Below are positions 13,401 through 25,500 of a DNA stretch of 64,000 nucleotides, piece after piece. The number at the start of each line of letters is the position of its first letter. Positions within the stretch are counted from its first letter, which is position 1. The position numbers and the translations under genes are program-made. The DNA is from Owenia fusiformis (lineage: Eukaryota > Annelida > Polychaeta > Sabellida > Oweniidae), in NCBI GenBank assembly GCA_903813345.2, contig CAIIXF020000001.1, positions 10,515,598 through 10,579,597 of the forward strand, given 5' to 3'. Under the pieces are notes generated by a model that ran no database searches, was not told the origin of the DNA, and was given only the letters and a program-made list of their open reading frames with translations.

Positions 13401-15506
13401 TATGGTGAGATCGTTTTTGAAAAATGTTAAAGCAAAAATTGTAGCCTGCTAGTAATAGAATAATGATATTTATTTCCAGCCAATACCAACATTTCTAGCA
13501 ATAAGTAATGCATCTGCAATATTACCAACCATATTTCAACTTGCCACACGAAAGGTAGGTGTATTTAAGTTCAGAATAAATTCCCAAATTAAGAACATGT
13601 CAACTGCAGTATCTGATAAGAACATACATTTGCATTACATATCGAGTTGCCTCGTCCAATCACAAACATAGATGAGTAGTAGTCGAGGCAGTAATTTATT
13701 AGATACCATTTTACATCGTAAAACACTTGGAGATTAAAGAATACTAGTTGTTGTTCTTTATGATTGTTGTTTTTATGTCACCACCATGAGCGCTGACATT
13801 TTGTTATAGTCTCCAACTTTCTTTGTGCATCTGTAACAAATGTCAGGTTGTGACAATTTGCATATTAATGCCTTATTAAACAATTATATCTATTTTTCAG
13901 AATCTCTCACAAATCAGCTGTGTCAAATCTGTGCTATTTGTTTTATTAACCACCATGATATGTTGGAGCGACCCATATTATACATACACATCCAATGGCT
14001 ATTTCTGGATGTTTATATTTATCATATCATCTGGGATAAAAGAAATTCTTGGAGCTTTAACAACAAAGCTAAGGTGTGTATACAACTCGCTTTTTGATTT
14101 AGATCTAAGTTCAATACATACCAGTAATAGACTCCTAATCGTTAAATTACATTGTAATTTTGTAGCAGAAGATGTTGGGGAACTTGATGTCATATTTTTT
14201 ATTTATAATTGATATCATCCTAGATATCATGTATAGAATTTAACTTTGCAATTCATTTTAACTTATATTTTATATGAATATTGTTATCCACTCTAGTTAC
14301 AATTGCCTTTAACTTGTTAATATTGAAAATGACAAAATATTTTTCTATATTATAGGGAGATTGACAAGTTGTATTGCAACTATGTCTATAGTGTTATAAT
14401 GTTGGCACCTTCAAGTTATTTCTTAGGTGAGTTATCTGTAAGTAATACACCATATTATCAAAACGTTTAATTATAGGAATTATTAATACTAGGAATTATA
14501 TGCAATACTTGTATATCTTGACAGCAGTATATTCTGTTAAAATTGTGGGTAAAATTATCAATATGTGGCACAATTTGTTGTTTTCAGGAGATGCATTAGC
14601 AGCAAGAGCATTTCCATTTTTATATTTCTACAGATTTTATGTTGGATGTGTGCTAAGGTATGTTCACTAATGAACATTTAGTAATTCCATTCAATATCGC
14701 TATATCATACAAATAAACACTAGTGTCTTTTGAAATTCAATCTTGATAAAATAAACATGCATGATAAGAAAGGACAACGTATAGTTGTGCTCCTATTTTG
14801 AAGATAGTAATATAATAGTTTACTACTTTTTTGACCTACCTTGTAGATTTAAAAACTGAATTTACAGAGATTGTGAAATTTCATTTGCAATTAACATTTT
14901 CATTTTATTTTAGTGGTGTGTTTGGCGTTTTTCTCCAAATGAGTGCAATACAGCTTGCAGAAAAGAAACTTTCCCATCTGTCATTTAACCAGTTCATTGG
15001 TGCTTGCAAAGTAAGTTTATCTATATCTGTCGATAAATAATGTTGCAAAAATCATGTCACATATATATTAACGTGTTTATAATCTCAGGATTTCTTTTTT
15101 GTTTAGATATTAACAACAACAATCTCATTTGCCTTCTTCGATATGACCTTCACGTCCAGCCATATTGCCTGGTAAGTAGTACGTAATTATACACATGTCA
15201 TTTTAGTATTCCCCACCTATGTATGCAGTATCCATACATGCAGTTTATTAAAGAATTGCAATTGGCAATTCTGCAAAATTAAGGAAAACTACACCCAACA
15301 ATAAAAACAAAAATATACACCTTAGCAATTCTGAAAAGAAGTATGGGTTAGAAAATAGGTCTGTGAAGTTCCCAAAATATTGCTGAGATTTCAGATTTGA
15401 TAATTTTTATTGCAGGATATCAATTAGTTTGATTTTGGAAGTAATCCCCAATGGTCTAGTTGAGAACACTAATGAAGAGAATGAACAAAGTGAAACATCA
15501 CCTTGA
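10444..15506 (+). CDS. TMEM241: TMEM241-like Golgi nucleotide-sugar transporter family protein
   Basis: Eleven exons: 10444-10521, 10867-10913, 11200-11283, 12111-12192, 13480-13554, 13901-14073, 14356-14426, 14588-14657, 14914-15010, 15107-15171 and 15416-15506. All phases agree and give 310 residues, close to the roughly 300 of vertebrate TMEM241. Diagnostic stretches: FVNKYVLSVLKFTYPTIFQG at the exon 1-2 join, GWQTLVG at the start of exon 3, YSGSKALSSLPIPTFLAISN across exons 4-5, NGYFWMFIF in exon 6, FPFLYFYRFYVGC in exon 8. The protein is almost entirely membrane helices, as in the SLC35/DMT fold. Family members sit in the Golgi; vertebrate TMEM241 has been linked to UDP-GlcNAc transport. 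The start codon at 10444 gives a short N-terminus before helix 1. The third exon continues into a minisatellite derived from its own 3' end. The stop is followed by sphingomyelinase about 600 bases downstream on the same strand. Confidence 0.88.
11264..11595 (+). repeat. 33-bp minisatellite made of the TMEM241 exon 3 / 5' splice-site junction
   Basis: About nine diverged tandem units of 33 bases, each like CATCAGATATCAGCAG followed by GTATGTGTACCTT. The first unit is the real end of exon 3 plus its donor (CAG|GTATGT at 11283/11284). The following units repeat both the exon tail and the donor inside the intron. Later units carry changes (CACGTATG, CCGGTATG, GGATGTATG) that would weaken the copied donors. 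Reading through the first donor in frame meets a stop in the second unit. Confidence 0.85.
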
Positions 15507-16109
15507 TGGCAGCTTCAAAAGAACATTCGGAAAATGAACTCCCCAAATTTGCATTTACATTACCATGAAGCAAAATATGGACTCGGGGTTCTCACTAAGC
15601 TTTTAGACTCCAGCAAAGATAACCTTAAGTTTTATGTTGAAAGGTATACTAATAGGATATCTCTGATTGCACATGGAGGAGGAGACACCGCGAAAATCCG
15701 GTGAGAACGCTGAGACTGCATCAACACTTTAGCAGATTCTTCACTCATGTGCAGTAAATGATATAATAGACTTGAATGTGTGTTCTCAATTGACAGATAA
15801 CACATGGTCACATGATTGACATTCATCTGAAAACAGACTATGATATATTTCTGTACATGTACAGTATACATGTTCATTTATTCAAGGTCAATGCCAAATA
15901 CAATACCACGTGGAATTGTTATCTTATCTAGAAGCTTGTTCTTGTCTTCTTAAACCATAGCCAAACTTTTAAAAACACAATTCACACCCTGTTGAGCTAT
16001 CTTGATAGATAATAAGTAGCATTGATAGTTTATGTTGTGATTGTTTGATCATTTGGTTGATCAGATTGAAACACACCTTCAACTAGTACTTCACAAAATA
16101 TCTTACTCC

Positions 16110-19100
16110 ATGATCATGATCAGTGTTCTTTTATGTGCTACTATTTTGGCAACATCCTTTGCCATACCTTTCAAGGATGGATCATTCGTCCACCCTAAAG
16201 ATATTCAGAAGGTTCCAATAGGACCGACGTCTGATGAATATGTGCGGGACCTTATGGTAAATATAGGAAAGAATGCAGAAGTTTTTGCTGATGTAGCACA
16301 CCATGCAACCTCCCAAGAAACTATTGATAGTCTTTTTGATGCGACTGAAACGATCAAAGGAGGAATGATAGATGAGCCACCTGCACTCCAAATACAATGT
16401 TTAGTTTGTGAGGTAAGACTCGGAAATTCTAGCACAAAGCAACTGGTGTAATATTTGTATCTATAAACGAATATAAGCTTTGCAAATGATGTGTTGAAGA
16501 ATATTGACAAACGAGAAAATAAACATGATACTAATTATAAATAAATACCTTGTTAAAGTTGCAAGGACAAAGGCGTATTGATTTGCAATAAAAGTTCATA
16601 TTTTATATGATCACTAAAGGGGTACTGACTGTATTATTTGTTCAAAATGATACAATAGGCTGATGGGCGTGGTTGTACATTTCCAAACCAAGTTCAGTTT
16701 TGTAAATCAACTTAGCTTTTCAAATAAATTCTCTCTTTGAGTGACTTAGTCATTTAGAGGTTTGCTTAACAGTGCATACTGATCTTTTGGCCTGAAGTGT
16801 GCTACCTGAGTCCTTACCAAATCATTCATATCATTCTCAAAATATGCTCAAAGGAAGAGTTGATGACATAGAAAAGGAAAATTACATTGAATTTTTGGAT
16901 TTGTCGAGTGAGGTTGATTGCCATGCACATAGTTTACAACTCTAAATTAGATATTTCCCAAACCACGAGTATATATCTTTCAGCAACTTATTGAGATCCT
17001 GCAAAGAGGCTTAACTGAAGCAGGAAATGACCCTGATATTGCATGGGAAGCATTGAGACCAATAGCAGAAGAGCTCTGTAACAATGTTCTTGGAGTCGCA
17101 GGCCTAAATGCTGAAGCCATGTGTCCAGGAATTATGGGCCACTATGTTCCTCATGTATGTTATTCATTCTAAAGAACTTATCATAAACACATCTAAAGAT
17201 TGGGAGTATGACCATTTTTCTCTCTCAAAGGGCATTCTCAAAGATTTGCCTGGACGATAAGGTGTCTGAACTCCGTTTCAATTTCAAGTGGGTTTTGAAT
17301 GATTTTTGTAAAACTTGGCCATTTATCACATATTCATAAAATAGATAAATGTGTTGCATACAGATCGATTAATAGAGATAAAAGAAACCTCTCCATGACT
17401 TACATTCTAACTAATAATCTAAAAGCTTCTCTAGACATTTGATGAGAAATATGCAAGAAAATGAATCTTAAGATACAGTGGTTCAGACGAAAATACATTT
17501 CAACATTTTCAAAGGTCTCACTGAAAACAATGGTCATCTCTCTAATGGTATTGAAAAAATATTGGGTTTTAGGATTTAAAGTGGACTATTTGATAATATT
17601 TGTATTTGTTGTTAGGAGAGACAAGTGTATGCATGTCATACTCACAAGTTGCTACTTTCAGCTTCTCTACATACTCCACAATAAAACAATGTCACCATCT
17701 TATGCATGCACAGAACTGAATTTCTGCGATGTTGAAGATATCAGTGCAGATGGCCAAGCGTTACCGATTTACATTAAAGACAATGAGACACCTATGGAAA
17801 GGTTTGATGATAGAAAGAAGCGACAAGCACCAGGCTCAACATTCCGCATAGCCTTCCTAACTGATGTTCATGTTGATTCCAGATATACTGTTGTGAGTGT
17901 GTGCCATTTTCGTTTCCTTAGTTTTGTCACCATTATTAAATATTTATATACTTTTTTATAATAGTTTTTGTACATGTTGTAACCTTTAATTAAAAGTTCA
18001 TTGGATCAATCTTTTATAATACCATGTCTTGGATCATGTCTAATTCCAAGATTAATTTTGTTGTTTAATTTAGGGTGCCCCAACCGATTGTGGAATGATC
18101 ATATGTTGCAGAGTTGGAGCTGACTATACAGGAGAGGTAATCTTTCGTTCTGCTTGAGTATTTAGTGACTTTGACTTGAGTTGAGTTTGCAATTATAGGC
18201 CTTGTACATTCCTAGAAAAGATTGGCCTTTTACAAGTAAATTGATACCTTGCCCGATATATCATTAGATAAGCTATAGTTGAATGGCATTATCATGAGTT
18301 GAAAGACTTTTCTGTTTATCATATATAGTGCTATATAAAAAGCAATATTTGTATTTAGTTTGTACATACACATACGTTAATATTTCCATATTCAGGGAAG
18401 CGCTGGACGTTTTGGAAGTTATTCTTGTAACACGCCTATAAGGACTATGGATTTGTTCATGCAAGGAATTGCAAACCTTGCTGAAAAGCCAGACATTGTC
18501 CTATATGGAGGTTAGCGTTAATATAATTAACAGTTACATCAATATATTCAAATAAAATCAAGTATCATAACATATCACAATTTGAAATATTTGCAGTTCT
18601 CATTTAATCTTATGATTATAATACAGGTGATGCCCCACCACATGCACTATGGGAGGAAACATTTGATGGCCAAATGCAAGCCTCTCAGGCTACAGTTGAG
18701 GCATTTAGCCGCAATATGCCAGGAATGAGAGTTTTTCCTACAATAGGCAACCATGGTGTGTATTTGAATAAGTGAATGTCATTATCGTTTGTTTTATCCT
18801 TGGGCTTTCAAGAACTTGAAAGCTGTCTTAAAACCGTATGTACAAGTTCCCTGTATGGATTGGCTGGTATGATTAGGGTTTCATTGGTGTTCTTTAAATG
18901 CTCCTTAATCTCTGCGTCTATTCACATGACTATTCTCATTTACTGAAGTTCTCACTCTCACAAAAGTTCCTTCTTCAAACTACATTTACAATTAATTCTT
19001 CCTCAGCGTTCAGAGAATGGAAGGCAAATGTGTATGTTCCAGGTTTTCCTTATATTTTAGAGACATACCCTGGTAATCTGTACTACCTTCCTCGACAGGA

Positions 19101-22100
19101 AATTCAGGACATGAATAGAATGTTTACGGAATGGTGGCGACCCTTGGCAAATTTCAGCGATGAAAATGTTAGAACCTGGCAGGCAAATGGATATTACACC
19201 ACCCTTATACGGCCTGGTCTAAGAATTCTGACGTTTAATTCAAACTATGGGTGAGAAATTCCGTAAGAAGTCACTCGAGGTTTAATCACATATGTAGCGA
19301 TGAATGCATTATTAAAGCCTCACTATGCGAATCTTCAACATTTTTTGGCAAAATAAAACCTTACTTTTGAACTTCATAGTATTTCCAAAGGATTGACAAG
19401 TACTTTATCTTTCATTAGACACCAAAAACAGGTAAAACGGGCCACATCAAAGCCTACAATAACTTATTAAAAATATTTTTGTTCTATCAAGTTTTTATAT
19501 ATTATATTTTTACTAATGTCAAAGATGGCAAAGTTGTTTGTAGTTCATGATTCATTCATTTTTATAGAAGTGTTGCCATCTTTTAAATCAAGAGTTATTT
19601 AAAAACATGTACTCTGTCAAAAATGTGCATGCACTACTAAAGAACTTCAAATGTTGTTTTCTACGTGAGTTACTTTTTTCTCGGTTCAATTTAATATTAA
19701 TGCCAATCAAACTTTGTATTATATTTGATTGAGAGTCCAAATAACATGTTTCAGTGTGATTGTTTTATCTTTTTCCTTTTAAATTAAGCATAGTGGGCCT
19801 TTAAGAGATTGTCAAAAAGACGTGACAATCTATTACACCAGCAGCTACATATATGTACCACATAATGCAAAGCGATTCCAAAAATAATTTAAGCACGACA
19901 AGATCCTTTCATACACATTTTGATCACTAAAGTAAGCCAAGGGATATATTCAGATTTTGTTCTATAAATTTCACATCAAAAATATATTTCTAGCATTGTC
20001 TCAAGTGACAATTTCCATTAATTTTAGATACACTATGAATTTCTATAACTTGTTGAATGTGGATACGCTTGAGTTAGTACAGTTGAAAACGTTTATGAAT
20101 GACACACTGCAAACAGCAAGAAATAACAACGAGAAAGTAAGTAATCAACTAAATCATCAATCTTCTACTTTGTAATGTATAGTCAAAGTGAACGTGTACT
20201 ATTGTAGTTTTATTGAACTATGGATGTACAAATACAAGTCCTCGTGAAATGAAGTAACTGCAATGGTTTTTATTGATCTATAAAACCACTTAAATGTGTA
20301 ATTAATACAAATTGACAAACAAGATTAAATTATCATGTTTTTATTTGTAAACTAGTACAATACAAAGATAAAGTACAGTCGGCATACTACGTCCTTGTCC
20401 TCGAGTATCGATGTTTTTTTTTACATTTTTGAAATAATTTCCAAAAGACTCGAGCCGGTGTCATTCTCAGGTATTACTTTACTCCATTTCTATCTGTCTC
20501 ACCCTTTGGGTGGCACTGACCCATTTCTGTCCAGTTAAAACCAACATATATGCTCTTATGTTATGTGTTTTTTCAGAAAGTAATAAATATCTGAATATTA
20601 CAATATTTAGAAGGATTTAAACTGAAAAACTGAAATAGTACCATTTTCCTTTCATAACAACATTCGAATTGTTACTATGAAGTTTTTTTTATAAATTTAA
20701 ATGATTGTAGAAGTCCATTTTTTGCTAGAGTTAAACATAATCTTTCAGTTCAAAAATACTTTACAGGCATAATGCACACGATAAGTTATAGTTTCATTTA
20801 TCCAGAATATATCTCATGTTATTTGTATTGTACTTGCAGGTTATAATGCTCGGTCATCACCCTACAGGAAGTGCTCAGAACCATTGGGGGAGGTTCTATA
20901 CAGAACTTGTCCTCCAGTTTGGTGATGTTATTGCTCTTCAGCAATGTGGCCACACCCATAGAGATCACTTCACAATGGTCAGTTGTATTTCGTGTATTAC
21001 TATTATGGTCAAATGTATTTAGTTCTGCATTTGTAGGAAGATAAAACTATTGCAGTTTGAGCAGCCAAAAACTTATGAATCAGGATGGAATATGATTCGA
21101 ATCCGTATTCGAAAACAAGTTTGATTTTATGAAGCCTTGAAATAAGGAAAAGGCAATCTTTGAAGATAAACATGTGTATGATAAATGAGGTTAATGGCAT
21201 TCCCTACACAGTGGTTATTTACTAAAGTAATAATAAAGTAATAAATTAAGCCAGTACTCTTATGATGAAATGTATCAGGGATATTTTATCTGTTAATAAT
21301 CCATTATCTTTTTATTTGATTGACCATATTAAAAGGTGATTTCATGGTTCGCCAATCTGTATATGTTTTATGTTTAGTTTGTTGACCAAACAGGACAGAG
21401 CCATGGTCAAATGTTTGTATCCCCCAGTGTGACAACATTTGGTGCCATCAACCCCTCGGCGAGAGTGTTTACCCTGGATTCCGAAAACAAACTTGTTGAT
21501 TATGATCAGTACTTTTTAGATATTACAAGTGAGTTTCAATGTTATTTGAATGGTTCAATTATTAAACGAATAGAGAAAGTATTTGAGCCCTAAACCATGA
21601 AAACCACTCAAGTTCACAAACAACTTCCTAAGCAATCAACATTAATATAAAATCCCAACTACATTAAAGATAAGAGTAAAGTGTTAAATAAAATAAAAAT
21701 GTTTATCTAAAAAAAGGCTTATCTAAAATGTTTATTATATTTACTTCCCTTTGAAGTGTTGAATTGGAAAGATTAAGTACACAAAGGAAGGGGGAGGGGT
21801 ACACAGTCTCTAGGCAAGACTTGTGGAAACATGATTTTCTTATCGTGGAAGCAATATAGAACACTGTTCGATTCATTGTACGCTATATACTCATCAAGAT
21901 TCCATATATAATTGAGAGAGTTATTTTAAAATTAGAGCGTTGTAATATTTTGGGGTCACCCTGTACAATCACTCATCTAATAATAGTTTTGTATAATATT
22001 GTAGCTGCAGACGTCAAACCAAACATTCAGTTAGCATATTCAGCAAAACAGGAATACGGTCTCCGTGACATGTCACCCTCATCTTGGCAAGAACTCACCA

Positions 22101-22416
22101 GAAGGTAAATATATGGTCCTTCCTGAGAAATAAAACTGGACGATTTTGTAACCACGTGATCGTGTATTTGTACTTGTATCTTTTCACTTTTGGGTATATA
22201 AATATACCATACATATGGAAACTTAAAAATCTAACTCGCGCTTTTTCAAATTGCAGGTTTGAGAGCGATCAGACGTTGTTCCAACGTTACTATTGGCACA
22301 GAGGCACTCGTGTGAGCAACTCGGAATGTTCAGGTGCCTGTAGAGATACTGAATTGTGCAACCTCAGAAACAGCGTGTTCAGTGAACGACAACGATGTAT
22401 TGACGCTATTCCATAA
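16110..22416 (+). CDS. SMPD1: Acid sphingomyelinase (sphingomyelin phosphodiesterase), secreted/lysosomal
   Basis: Twelve exons: 16110-16412, 16984-17154, 17662-17892, 18074-18136, 18396-18510, 18627-18755, 19016-19250, 20028-20136, 20840-20977, 21378-21528, 22005-22104 and 22257-22416. They give 634 residues; human SMPD1 is 631. It hydrolyses sphingomyelin to ceramide and phosphocholine. A signal peptide (MIMISVLLCATILATSFA) starts at 16110; an upstream in-frame ATG at 16041 would precede it. A saposin-B region covers about residues 94-180 (CLVCE, LCNN, MCPG, CTELNFC). The metallophosphatase set is complete: DVH at 226-228, GD at 295-296, GNHE at 335-338, GHHP at 457-460 and GHTH at 489-492. 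GNHE forms only if exon 7 is accepted at 19016 (..CAGAG|AATGG), which also keeps the frame. RKKR at 209-212 between saposin and catalytic parts may be a proprotein-convertase site. The C-terminal Cys-rich tail (SECSGACRDTELC) fits the family. Confidence 0.93.
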
Positions 22417-22541
22417 GCGGATTCACATATACAGATTTACAATATGGCGTTTCAATCAACAAGACAAACTATTCGGAATTTGAGATTGACTCTATTTAGT
22501 CATAGTCATATACATTATTCTTCATTTATACGTATAACATT

Positions 22542-22547
22542 AATAAA
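22542..22547 (+). promoter_or_regulatory. Poly(A) signal AATAAA of the sphingomyelinase gene
   Basis: AATAAA lies 126 bases after the sphingomyelinase stop and only 23 bases before the last base of the convergent EF-hand gene's stop codon on the other strand. Confidence 0.6.
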
Positions 22548-22569
22548 TATTGTGAAATTCTCTTAAGTA

Positions 22570-25500
22570 CTAATTTTTGGACTTGTAGTTTCCTCCTGGG
22601 ATGACAATGGCACAGCGTAGATCGTAGTTGACAAACTGATCAATCTGAAATAATTGAATAGCTAGGTATAATATTTGAGTAAATTAATAAAATAACTAGA
22701 TTGAAAGTATTTAAATTAATATCATTTATGAAAACAATAATCAGGATTAACAATTTTTTCATAACAGTTTATCCCAGCATTCTTTGTACTACTCCTTAAT
22801 CACGTGATGTCTTAGAAATCTCCCGAGATCGGGATTGATAATCAGATCTACAATAATCTGCATCATGTTAAAAGTGTTTTTATTTCAAAATGATCATGAT
22901 CAATCTGGGAAAATATAGTGTACAGACTTACCCAAAACCACTCATTAAATTGCAGGACTCCATCTTGAGCTATAACATACGAAAAAGCGATTAATTTACA
23001 TTGGATGTCTTCCATAGATACTGGTATATTTTGATTTGTGATACCTATCAAACAGTTATTTGTTTTTCAAATTTTTCACTGAATAATAGTGATGGGCTAG
23101 GTTTAGGTTCTACTCACGATCTTTATCAATTCTGCCATAGAGCCCATTGTTGACATCATTTGCCTGATCCCACACACCGTCTTCGTTCCAATCCATTTTC
23201 CTGAAAATGAAGGCTGCGTCTGCAGCATCACCTCCCTGGAAGTTGGTCCAAAACGTTGTAAACTCTTGAAGATCTACCCGAGTGTCGTCTGAAAATGATA
23301 ATTAGTAATAAACTAATGACGATGTTAATTACATATGTATTCGACTGAAAGAAAAATAAATTATTTCATACTTTCAAACGACATTATACACATGGTCGCC
23401 AAAAAGGTTTGTATTTGAAAGAACCGATAGCTGTAATTTGCATATCATGACTAGAAGATTTTTAATTCATAATTTATAACGAATCAATTTGACTTGACAT
23501 CCTAGTAAACATGACATGCTTTGCAAACAACGTTATAAATGGGGTCAACTTACTGTTGGTGTCTAAGTCATTAAAGAATGAATTGAACTCATCTCTGGAT
23601 AGCGAATCAAATCCGTCGGAATCATACTGTATCAGAATCATCATTAACCGCACTGCACGAAACACCTAGAAATGAAAATCACACAAATAATGTTTACACG
23701 ATATCCTTAAAAAAGTCAGTATTTCGTTTCGAGACTGAGGGATTAACAGAACTATGGTTATAGTCCTCCAGATAACTGCAAAGTTCTGATCAAATCTGAT
23801 CAGCTCTGGAAAACTCGTTAGTGTTTAAGTTGACAGATTATTTAGATAAGATGTAAGTTATGGGTTTGTCTTCTTGGTTTTAGTCTAGAGTGAATTCACT
23901 GTCCTCCACTCATAGACAGATTGCAGTCTGATTCAATGTATTTTTAAAGGCAAATATCTTGTGTTCTTTGAAGTATTCAAGACTAAATAAGATGTTACTA
24001 GTATCCAATACATGTACTATACTACCCAGAGACAGATATAATATTTACTCCAGTTTCAAGTTAAATATTCTAAAATGGAATATGGAGTACCAAATTTCAT
24101 TTGGTATAATTATATTTTTTGATAGAGACAATGGCCATTGTTAAAACCAAATAAACATGAGATTATTAATTTATTAGGGTAGTTAATACTTCATGCCTAG
24201 TTCACACTTCAAAACTAAGTTGAATTCAGATGTCATCTTGAAAATAGAATGAGCCTAAATGGATTACTGTCTCAAAGGGTATCTAAGTCTAGATATGTGT
24301 TATAAGTAATTCACGACTTTGAAAATGTTTTGAATACTTTTGCGCATGGGACTTCATGTTTATCCCTAAAAAATGGTTGTGATTTTATTTCATAATGATA
24401 CAAGATACTTTTATTTTTTAAAGACCAATTAAAGACCAATGACCAATTTCTGCATCTTAAACTTTCATAAAATAAATTCCACAATGATCAAATTATGATA
24501 CCTTTATTACTTAATGTAAGATGAGGTAATTTGAGTGTGGGGGAGGGTGGGGAAGTATTTTTGCATGAATTTAAAAAATGAACCACCCCCTCCCAGTCAC
24601 AAAATCCTGGCTATTGTAAGCCAAATAACATGATGAAGGCAAATGAATATCAGTCAGTCAAGCTAGTTATCTATCTAGATCACAATGTGATATTATGCAG
24701 ATAAAACTTTATTTTATTTTATTGCCTAATATATAGGAATTTGCAGGATATGAAGTTTAAGAATGGAAATGTCTACAGGGGCGTGGCCAGCTTTCAGTCA
24801 GTGCAGGGAGGGGGGGGGGGTGCGATCGCCAAAAAATTCTATTTTCAGTCAGGGGATGCGATTGTGGCATAAAAAGCCAATAATTAAGATTTACTGTATC
24901 TTGAATTTTTCAAAAATTTATGCAACTTCCTTCATAATAAATTGAGCTAGAAGCTTCAAATAAAAAGCATTCCAAAGCTCTTTTCTTCTCATGGTTATAT
25001 TTTATTGGTTATGGGAGGGGGGGGGGGTGCGATCGCCAATTGCACCCCCCCCCCATGGCTATGCCTATGGTCTAATTGAAATGTAAAAACTCTGCATTGA
25101 ACTACACGTATTAAAAGTTGCTTTCACATTCAAATAGCTGATACAGATATTCTATCTACTAGTATACTTATATGAACAGAGATATAGAATTTCAAACTGA
25201 AACATTAAGATAATCTGTTCTGTCATTGACACAATATTTATGGCCAGCTAAATTTCTGAGAATTTAATGTGTTTCAGTCGTTTACTCCTGGACTAGTTAC
25301 GTCTTTCTATTCAAATACAGATTAGGCAGAGAACGCAGTATATAATCTAGAAATATATCTAGAGCAATTCACTGACTAGTTATATCAAAATAAACCAGAT
25401 CGACCCATTTATGATTAAACTTATCTAGTAGTTCCTATATTGTGAATAAGATGAAATCGTTCGATGATTTAGAACAATGTTAAAACATATATTCATGTTG

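Noticed and set aside
16182-16510. Minus-strand frames opposite sphingomyelinase exon 1
   Set aside because: Antisense shadows of a well-supported exon; no domains.
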